A stretch of 20,129 nt of DNA from Yinghuangia elevatio (GTDB taxonomy: Bacteria; Actinomycetota; Actinomycetes; Streptomycetales; Streptomycetaceae), in assembly GCF_040649515.1 (NCBI RefSeq), contig NZ_JBEZFP010000158.1, positions 1-20,129 on the forward strand, read 5' to 3'. This document shows, one piece after another, positions 15,051-20,129 of the stretch. Positions within the stretch are counted from its first letter, which is position 1; every line of letters begins with the position of its first letter. Below the pieces are notes generated by a model that saw only the letters and a program-made list of their open reading frames with translations, made no database searches and had not been told where the DNA came from. The position numbers were made by a program, and so were the translations under genes.

Positions 15051-16295
15051 TCACCGGGCCAGCAGCAGGCTGGACGTGAAGTCCTCCGCCCCACTGGTCA
15101 CGACCGCGATCCGCGGCCGCGGCGTAACCTGCCGCCCGTCGGCGTCGCCGCGCAGTTGGCGGCACGCCTCGTACAGGCCGCCGAAGCCGTGCATCCGGCC
15201 GCCGGAGAGCTGCCCGCCGCCGGTGTTGAGCGGCAACTCGCCGTCCAGGGCGATGCGGTGACCGCCCTCGACGAAGCGGCCGCCTTCGTTGCGCGGGCAC
15301 AGGCGCAGAGCTTCGAGCCAGCGGAGGGCGAGGACGGAGAACCCGTCGTACAGCTGTGCCACGTCGACGTCGTCCGGCTTCAGGGTGGTGCGCGACCACA
15401 TCATGTCGGCGGCCCGGTCGAAGCCGGACGCGGATCCCATCGCCTGGATGGTGACCGCACGTGCGGATTCGGGGCCGGGGGCGCGCGAGACGACGAAGGC
15501 GAGCGAGCCGTCCACGGGGACGTCGCAGTCGTAGAGGCAGAGCGGATCGGAGATCATCCGGGCGCCGAGGTAGTCGTCGAGGGTCATGGGGGTCCGGTAG
15601 ACGGCGTCGGGGTTCCGCGCGGCGTTGGCCCTCGCGGTGACGGCGATCTGGCCGAGCTGTTCGCGCGTGGAGCCGCTGTCGTGCAGGTAGCGCTGGGTGA
15701 GCAGGCCGCCGTACGTCGGGTATCCGGCCCCGTACGGCGCCGTCCACTGGGTGCGTTCGCGGGCCGCGCTCGCGGCCACGGTCTCGGACCTTCCGCCGCG
15801 CTCGGCCTGGGCGGTGGACTCCCAGACCGTGCGGAAGCACAGGACGTGCTCGGCCAGTCCGGCCGCGACGGCGAGCACCGCGTTGACCACCGCGCCCAAC
15901 TGGCCCGGGAGTTCGCTGCCGCCGGTGTACCAGCGCAGGCGCAGGCCGAGCATGGCGCGTACGTCGTCCACGCCCGCACCGGTGATGCCGGGCGTGGATC
16001 CGACCGCGCCGGGGTACGTCGACAGGCCGTCGACGTCGGCGGGGGTGAGCCCGGCGTCCGCGATGGCGGCCAGGGCGGCGTCGGCGGTCAGCCGCCACGG
16101 GTCGGTCCCGAGGCGCCGACCGGTCCGCGAGGCGCCGATGCCGCTGATGACGACCTGGTCCTCGGGCTTGGGCGCGGGTGCTCTTGGGGTTGGGGTTGGG
16201 GGCGGGGTTGGGGGCGGGGCTGGGGGCGGAATCGGGATGAGGGTTGGGGTCTGAGGCGGGACCGGAGGCGGGGTCGGGGTCGGGGTCGGGGTCAT
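15051..16295 (-). CDS. Lipid-transfer protein-type thiolase-fold enzyme (Ltp-like)
   Basis: The 414-residue thiolase-superfamily protein has VVISGIGASRTGR, ALAAIADAGLTPADVDGLSTYP, GQIAVTARANAARNPDAVY, DVAQLYDGFSVLALRWLEALRLC, and a C-terminal GRMHGFGGLYEACRQLRG. At the usual thiolase nucleophile position there is GGSELPGQLG, without Cys, so ordinary thiolysis is unlikely. That loss, and the YDGFS tyrosine (Y316), fit Ltp2-type retro-aldolases of steroid side-chain breakdown, which work in complex with a DUF35 partner. Such a gene precedes it here, joined by ATGA. Residues 3-46 are a proline-rich tract before the conserved core, not usual for the family. No other in-frame start exists between the tract and the core. 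Confidence 0.87.
   Translation of the reverse strand: MTPTPTPTPPPVPPQTPTLIPIPPPAPPPTPPPTPTPRAPAPKPEDQVVISGIGASRTGRRLGTDPWRLTADAALAAIADAGLTPADVDGLSTYPGAVGSTPGITGAGVDDVRAMLGLRLRWYTGGSELPGQLGAVVNAVLAVAAGLAEHVLCFRTVWESTAQAERGGRSETVAASAARERTQWTAPYGAGYPTYGGLLTQRYLHDSGSTREQLGQIAVTARANAARNPDAVYRTPMTLDDYLGARMISDPLCLYDCDVPVDGSLAFVVSRAPGPESARAVTIQAMGSASGFDRAADMMWSRTTLKPDDVDVAQLYDGFSVLALRWLEALRLCPRNEGGRFVEGGHRIALDGELPLNTGGGQLSGGRMHGFGGLYEACRQLRGDADGRQVTPRPRIAVVTSGAEDFTSSLLLAR
16186..16291 (+). other. G-quadruplex-prone tract inside the Ltp gene start
   Basis: The plus (template) strand carries two clusters of G-runs. At 16186-16227, at least seven runs of 4-5 G are separated by 1-2 nt. At 16270-16291 there are four GGGG runs separated exactly by TC, ending one base before the stop/start overlap of the DUF35 and Ltp genes. 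It encodes the proline-rich N-terminus of the Ltp protein. Confidence 0.8.
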
Positions 16296-16684
16296 GGGCG
16301 GAACACGGGTATCCACGCGTCGCCGGCCGATTCGAAGGCCACCGATACCGGCATGCCGATGCGTACCGCTTCCACCGCGCACCCGACGACGGTGCTCAGC
16401 AGTCGCAGTCCGGGCTGTTCGGCCAGCTCGACTTCGGCGAGGACGTACGGGGGTTCCAGTTCCGGCGTCCACTGATAGCGGTTGACGGTGAACGAGTACA
16501 CGGTGCCCTTGCCGCTCACCGGGGCGAAGGCGAGGTCGGCGCTGTGGCATTGCGGGCAGACAGGCCGTGGCGGGTGCAGGTAGGTTCCGCACGAGCCGCA
16601 CCGGGCGATGCGCAGGACACCGTCGGCGCCCGACTTCCAGTATTCGGCGGTGCGTTCGGTCAGCGGGGGTGCGGGGCGGTGCAT
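16292..16684 (-). CDS. DUF35 Zn-ribbon/OB-fold protein
   Basis: The 130-residue protein has an N-terminal helix (TERTAEYWKSGADG), a rubredoxin-like zinc ribbon (Cys29, Cys32, Cys43, Cys46 in RCGSCG and VCPQCHS) and a C-terminal OB fold (KGTVYSFTVNRY, YVLAEVELAEQPGLRLLSTVVG, IGMPVSVAFE). DUF35 proteins bind acyl-CoA and form obligate complexes with Ltp-type thiolase-fold aldolases or MaoC dehydratases. The ATGA overlap with the Ltp gene supports a co-translated complex. ATG 16684 was chosen because GGGAGGAG sits 6 nt upstream. First gene of the minus-strand operon. Confidence 0.9.
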   Translation of the reverse strand: MHRPAPPLTERTAEYWKSGADGVLRIARCGSCGTYLHPPRPVCPQCHSADLAFAPVSGKGTVYSFTVNRYQWTPELEPPYVLAEVELAEQPGLRLLSTVVGCAVEAVRIGMPVSVAFESAGDAWIPVFRP

Positions 16685-16702
16685 GTCTCTCCTCCCTGCG
16701 GA

Positions 16703-16744
16703 ATGATGGTATTGCATCATGGTGATGGTATTTACTCAATCACC
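16703..16744. promoter_or_regulatory. Divergent promoter region with nested repeats
   Basis: The spacer between the DUF35 operon and the plus-strand nitroreductase holds ATGATG-N6-CATCAT (16703-16720), GGTGAT-N12-ATCACC (16721-16744), and two direct copies of GATGGTATT exactly 19 bp apart (16705, 16724). A minus-strand promoter fits: TTGAGT (16739-16734), 17 bp, TGCAAT (16716-16711). No regulator gene is adjacent, so the binding protein would be encoded elsewhere. Confidence 0.5.
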
Positions 16745-16774
16745 TTGTCCGAGCACGCAGACCAGAGGAGGGGC

Positions 16775-17233
16775 ATGAACGACCCCGCACCGGGCGACGC
16801 GGCCTACCGCGCGCCGGATCTGACGCTGGTGGGAGCCGAGCACGTACGCCGCTACCGCGAGACGGGCGGCGAAGTCGGCTACGAGTGGAACGGCGTCACC
16901 GCGCTGCTCCTGACCACGACCGGGCGCACGTCCGGCGAGCCGCGGACATCGGCGCTGATCTTCGGCGCCGACGGCGACCGGTTGGTGGTCGTCGCCTCGC
17001 AGGGCGGCGCTCCCACGCATCCACAGTGGTACCGGAACCTGCTCGCGCAGCCGCGCGTACAGATCCAGGTCAAGGACCGGCAGTTCGCCGCAGTCGCGCG
17101 GACCGCCGACAGCCCCGAGCGCGAGCGGCTCTGGGGGCTGATGACCGGGCTTTGGCCCAACTACGACGCGTACCAGGAGCGCACGGACCGCCAAATCCCC
17201 GTGGTCGTCCTGGAACCGGTCGCGGACGCGTAG
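16775..17233 (+). CDS. Deazaflavin (F420)-dependent nitroreductase family protein
   Basis: The 152-residue split-barrel protein of the DDN family has GVTALLLTTTGRTSGEPRTSALIFGADGDRLVVVAS, GGAPTHPQWYRNLLAQPRVQIQV, then GLMTGLWPNYDAYQERTDRQIPVVVLEP. This matches F420H2-dependent quinone/nitro reductases of actinomycetes. The Tyr-rich C-terminal segment usually lines the substrate pocket. It is cytosolic or membrane-associated; substrate unknown. AGGAGGGG lies just before ATG 16775 (short spacing). It is divergent from the DUF35-Ltp operon over a 90-bp spacer and may serve the same pathway (inference). Confidence 0.88.
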   Translation: MNDPAPGDAAYRAPDLTLVGAEHVRRYRETGGEVGYEWNGVTALLLTTTGRTSGEPRTSALIFGADGDRLVVVASQGGAPTHPQWYRNLLAQPRVQIQVKDRQFAAVARTADSPERERLWGLMTGLWPNYDAYQERTDRQIPVVVLEPVADA

Positions 17234-17481
17234 CGGCAGGGGTCCACCACGCCGGCGTGGCCGTCACACCTGTGCGCGGTCACGACGGCGCAGCGGTCAC
17301 GACGGGCGGGGCAGTTGTGCCCACGGGGCCGACACGGTCGGCCTGGCGCGGGAACCCTCGCAGACGAACCGCAGCGGCGACGCATCGGTCACGGCGGTGG
17401 GGCGGGTGCGGACAAGTGCCCGTCCACTGCGGTGGCAATGCGGCGGTGGCAGCCGCGGGAACGGCCGCGCACGGCTAAGTC
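17234..17481. other. Non-coding spacer before the MITE-like element
   Basis: No gene with coding character and no clear promoter was found. Short ORFs lack ribosome sites and family motifs. It may be decayed coding sequence. Confidence 0.4.
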
Positions 17482-17656
17482 GTGTCTTCAAATTCTCGCC
17501 TGGTCCGCGAACCGTGGCACGCACGCTCGCCGCGTTACGGACCTTGCCGCCGGGCCTGACGGCCCTCCCAAGCCAAACCCAGGCCGAGCCGCGGCCCGCG
17601 CCTTGCGAACGCACGCACCACGCCCCGCGGGCTGTCCGACGCGAATTTGAAGACAC
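17482..17656. mobile_element. MITE-like element, 175 bp with 14-bp terminal inverted repeats
   Basis: GTGTCTTCAAATTC at 17482-17495 is matched perfectly in inverse orientation by GAATTTGAAGACAC at 17643-17656. The interior encodes nothing recognisable. The dinucleotide TC flanks both ends (17480-17481, 17657-17658), a possible but weak target duplication. The ends differ from those of the adjacent IS, so it is probably a separate non-autonomous element or solo IS remnant. Confidence 0.6.
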
Positions 17657-17661
17657 TCCCT

Positions 17662-18607
17662 GGGGTTTGTTTGATGGTGGATCTTGGTCATGGCCATTCG
17701 CCGATCGCGGCGATGGTGACGGTTGCTTCGTAGCGGACGGCGAGTTTGTCGTACCGAGTGGCGACTGCCCGGTTCCGCTTCAGGCGGTTGATGCAGCATT
17801 CGCGGCGTGGTGGGCCTTGCAGTCCTCCCGGTCGAAGGCCGGCGGGCGTCCGCCCGCCGGCCCGCGGCGTTTGCGGTTGCGGATCTGGTCGGCGGGCTCG
17901 GGGATCGTGCAGGCGACGTCGAGCGTGCGCAGCAGTGTGCGGTTCGCGCGGGAGCTGTAGGCCTTGTCGCCGCGCACCCGCCCGGGGCGGGTGCGCGGTC
18001 TGCCCGGTCCGATCCGCGGGACCCGGATCGCGTCAAGCAGGTACGCGAACTGCGTTGAGTCGCCGCGCTGTCCGGCGGTGAGCAGCAGGGCCGGGGGACG
18101 CTGGCCCTGCTCGCAGACCGGGTGGATCTTCGTGGTCAGCCCGCCGCGGGACCGGCCGAGCGCGTGGTCGGCCGGTTCGTCGGCAAAGCCGTCCGGCGGC
18201 TCGCGTCGCAGATCCCCTCTTTCCGCGCCCCGGCGGCGTGCTGGTGCGCGCGGCAGACCGTCGAGTCCACGTTCACGTCCCAGGTGATCAGCCCGCGCGC
18301 GTCGGCGCGGGCCTGGAGCTGTTCGAGGATCCGTGCCCTGGTGCCGTCGCGCTGCCAGCGGCGGAACGGGCTGTACGCGGACTCCCACGGCCCGTACCGC
18401 TCGGGTATGTCCCACCACGGCGTGCCCGTCCGGGTGCGCCGACGGATCGCGTTGACCTGGTCGCGACGCGTCCATTCCGCCGGCCGGCCGCGCTTGCGCG
18501 CGGCCGCCAACAACGGTTCCAGCACAGCCCATTGACCCTCGGTCAAATCTCCTCGTCCCACCCGAAGATCACCTCAGACCAAGATCCTCCACTTTCAAAC
18601 AGACCCT
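17662..18607 (-). mobile_element. IS5-family insertion sequence, about 945 bp
   Basis: Imperfect terminal inverted repeats bound a transposase. The left end (17662-17689) and the reverse complement of the right end (18607-18577) share GGGT-Y-TGTTTGA, two mismatches, GTGG, a 3-bp indel, and ATCTTGGTC. The left repeat overlaps the transposase stop codon. No clear target duplication is visible. It lies 5 bp from the right end of the MITE-like element. Confidence 0.75.
17688..18561 (-). pseudogene. IS5-family transposase, two frame disruptions
   Basis: Translation from GTG 18561 gives the family N-terminus (GRGDLTEGQWAVLEPLL, GTPWWDIPERYGPW, WQRDGTRARILEQLQARADA) and the first catalytic Asp region (TWDVNVDSTVCRAHQHAAGARKEG). 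The frame then shifts near 18215, after an AAAGAGGGG run. It continues in another frame (HALGRSRGGLTTKIH, DSTQFAYLLDAIRVPR, RGDKAYSSRANR, NRKRRGPAGGRPPAFD), then shifts again near 17800. The C-terminus in a third register (CINRLKRNRAVATRYDKLAVRYEATV) carries the catalytic Glu region. The first shift could be programmed, as in some IS5 subgroups; the second looks like a mutation. Probably inactive. Confidence 0.78.
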
Positions 18608-18622
18608 AGGAGGACCGCTATG

Positions 18623-18866
18623 GCGGTGAGGGCCATCACAGCATCCGGGACGATCGCGGACGAGTAGTTGTCCGCCGCAGCGGCGACGCGGCGGTTGTAG
18701 CTGTGGGACGGACGCGGACACGTGACCGTCCCACAGCGGCGCAACGCGGCGGCCGAAACTGCCGGGCTGTCGCGTACGGGTGGCGGAGAGGCACGGCGCG
18801 GCGAGGGCCGTCACAGGTGCCGAGACGGTCGCGGGCGGTAGCCGTCCGCCGCGGTGGCGGCGCGGG
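18623..18866. repeat. Degenerate direct duplication with a central hairpin
   Basis: The 18607-18928 spacer has no credible gene. Segments of about 66 bp at 18623-18690 and 18798-18866 are diverged direct copies (shared cores GAGGGCC-R-TCACAG, TCGCGG, GTCCGCCGC), differing mostly by transitions. Between them, CTGTGGGACGG (18701-18711) and CCGTCCCACAG (18726-18736) form a perfect 11-bp stem with a 14-nt loop, a candidate terminator for the LLM gene reading leftwards. Confidence 0.55.
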
Positions 18867-18928
18867 GGTGACAACTAGCCGGAGGTCGCGCGCGGGTGGT
18901 GGTGCGGGGCGCGGCGGCGGCTCGGGGG

Positions 18929-19861
18929 TCATAGCTGGGGGACGACGTCCTTCAGCAGCCGCAGGGCGGTGGCGTGGGGGTCGGGGCCGCACGGGCACAG
19001 GATCAGGTGCCCGGCCCCGGCCTCCGCGAACGCCCGCAACTGCACCGCCACTTCGTCCGGTGTTCCGGCGGCGGCGACTCGGTCCAGGACGGCGTCCGCG
19101 TCCTGCCGGAAAGTCCCGGCGAGAAATTCGAGCATGTGCCGGCGCGCCTCTGCCGTGGAGTCGGCGACGCTGGTGAACACGTACGCGTACCAGGCGAACC
19201 CGGCCAGGTCCCGCTCGGCCCGCTCCGCCTCGTCGTGGATGTCGCGGGCCGCGCGGGCGTAGCGCTCGGGCGAGTAGAGGTACGGCATCCAGCCGTCGCC
19301 GAGCCGGGCCGCGCGACGTATCGCGGGCGCGCGGCGGCCGGTCACCACGATGGGCGGCCCGCGCGGGCGGGCCGGGGCCGGGTGGATGCGCACGTCGCGG
19401 AAGTTGTGGTGGGGCCCGTCGTGGGTGACCGGCCGGGCGGTCCAAAATCGGCGCAGCAGCGGGATCATCTCGTCGGCGCGGGCGCCGCGCTGGGCGAGCG
19501 GGACCTCGCAGGCGTCGAAGTCCGCGGGATACTCGCCGCCGACCCCGGCGCCGACGGTGATCCGGCCGCCGGACGCCCGGTCGAGGTCGGCGAGTTGCTT
19601 GGCGAGCAAGCCCGGCGGATACAGCGGGAGCGCGAGTGTGGCGGTGCCCACCACCGCGGTCGCCGTCTGCTCGATGAGGCGCGCGAGCCAGACCAAGGGC
19701 TCGGGGCTGGGATTCACCGACGCCACGTGTCCGCCGACCCAGAAGGACGCCGCGCCGGCCGCCTCCAGCTCGGCGACTTCGACGGCGGACGCCGGCGCCA
19801 CGAAGCCCACGCGCGGAGACTCGACCGCAGGCTTGCGAGCCCCGGCCCCCGCGCCCGGCAC
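18929..19861 (-). CDS. LLM-class (luciferase-like) F420/flavin-dependent oxidoreductase
   Basis: The product is a luciferase-like monooxygenase-fold TIM barrel: VGFVAPASAVEVAELEAAG near the start, TATLALPLYPPGLLAKQLADLDRASGGRITVGAGVG in the middle, RGARADEMIPLLRRFW, then PPIVVTGRRAPAIRRAARLGDGWMPY and a C-terminal GTPDEVAVQLRAFAEAGAGHLIL. Members use F420 or FMN to oxidise or reduce small organics; substrate unknown. The last possible start before the barrel is GTG in PRVGF; GTG 19861 gives 310 residues. Neither has a good ribosome site. The frame stays open upstream through the tandem repeats to the window end, so the gene may begin outside and carry a repetitive Ala/Pro-rich N-terminal extension. 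Confidence 0.8.
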   Translation of the reverse strand: MPGAGAGARKPAVESPRVGFVAPASAVEVAELEAAGAASFWVGGHVASVNPSPEPLVWLARLIEQTATAVVGTATLALPLYPPGLLAKQLADLDRASGGRITVGAGVGGEYPADFDACEVPLAQRGARADEMIPLLRRFWTARPVTHDGPHHNFRDVRIHPAPARPRGPPIVVTGRRAPAIRRAARLGDGWMPYLYSPERYARAARDIHDEAERAERDLAGFAWYAYVFTSVADSTAEARRHMLEFLAGTFRQDADAVLDRVAAAGTPDEVAVQLRAFAEAGAGHLILCPCGPDPHATALRLLKDVVPQL

Positions 19862-20129
19862 CGTTTCGGAAGCGCTATCCCCTGACGTCGCAGGAGTTCG
19901 AACCGCGGCCCCCGCGCCCGGCGCCGCTTCGGGAGCGCTATCCCCTGACGTCGCAGGAGTTCGCGCCGCGCCCCCCGCACCCGGCGCCGCTTCGGAAACG
20001 CTATCCCCTGACGTCGCAGGAGTTCGAACCGCGGCCCCCGCGCCCGGCGCCGCTTCGGAAGCGCTATCCCCTGACGTCGCAGGAGTTCGAACCGCGGCCC
20101 CCGCGCCCGGCGCCGCTTCGGAAGCGCTA
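19809..20129 (-). repeat. 63-bp tandem repeat array (about 5 units, runs off the window)
   Basis: Near-identical units begin at 19872, 19935, 19998, 20061 and 20124, exactly 63 bp apart. A degenerate unit at 19809-19871 merges into the LLM gene start. The period is 21 codons and the LLM frame is open throughout, giving a repeated Ala/Pro/Ser/Thr-rich peptide (SASEAAPGAGAAV, RTPATSGD) with small-residue substitutions and no indels. There are no spacers, so it is not CRISPR. Confidence 0.88.

Noticed and set aside
15052..15094. Upstream ATG 15094 as the amidohydrolase start
   Set aside because: It would overlap the Ltp coding end and add non-family sequence; GTG 14995 directly precedes the conserved DxH motif.
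16186..16291. Telomere-like or IS-end G-rich repeat
   Set aside because: It is in frame inside the Ltp gene, without inverted partner or terminal structure.
19880..19912. tRNA T-arm-like string (GTCGCAGG...GTTCGAAC) in each 63-bp repeat, possible att site
   Set aside because: No acceptor, D or anticodon arms can be built around it and an extra AG breaks the T-stem; likely coincidence.
19872..20129. CRISPR array
   Set aside because: The 63-bp units are contiguous with no unique spacers and no cas genes are nearby.

Overview
The window is very GC-rich DNA with leaderless promoters, strong GGAGG ribosome sites, SpoIIE/HATPase phosphatase-kinase proteins, F420-linked oxidoreductases and an IS5-type transposase. 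This points to a Streptomyces-like actinomycete (Streptomycetaceae or a close relative); the genus is inference. No rRNA, tRNA or CRISPR array was seen.

Left end (1-5441): two consecutive secreted or surface proteins carry neocarzinostatin-like beta-sandwich domains. The first is cut by the window edge and ends in an LPKTG sorting signal. The second adds a beta-propeller-like region, an Ig-like domain and a C-terminal beta-rich domain. A hairpin terminator follows. Next comes a near-consensus DtxR/IdeR/DmdR iron box about 130 bp upstream of a divergent serine hydroxymethyltransferase paralogue in which several active-site residues are replaced. This is the most unusual part of the window: an iron-controlled, possibly re-purposed PLP enzyme beside surface proteins.

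Middle (5479-12590): a small secreted protein; a divergent PPOX flavin/F420 protein and MarR repressor pair sharing a palindromic operator; a 1,032-residue GAF-PAS-PAS-GAF-SpoIIE-HATPase signalling protein with an Asp-to-Asn change in its TDG motif; and a TetR repressor divergent from a SnoaL-like protein and a zinc-free MDR alcohol dehydrogenase, with two operator-like sites over the promoter.

Right-centre (12633-17233): a minus-strand operon of a DUF35 Zn-ribbon/OB protein, an Ltp-type thiolase-fold protein, an amidohydrolase and a family III CoA-transferase. Two of its junctions are ATGA overlaps. It looks catabolic, acting on a CoA ester. The Ltp gene starts with a 44-residue proline-rich tract encoded by a strong G-quadruplex motif. 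A deazaflavin-dependent nitroreductase is transcribed divergently from it.

Right end (17234-20129): an accessory zone with a 175-bp MITE-like inverted-repeat element, a frameshifted IS5-type insertion sequence, a degenerate duplicated spacer with a strong hairpin, and an LLM-class oxidoreductase. The reading frame of that last gene stays open into a 63-bp tandem repeat array that runs off the window.
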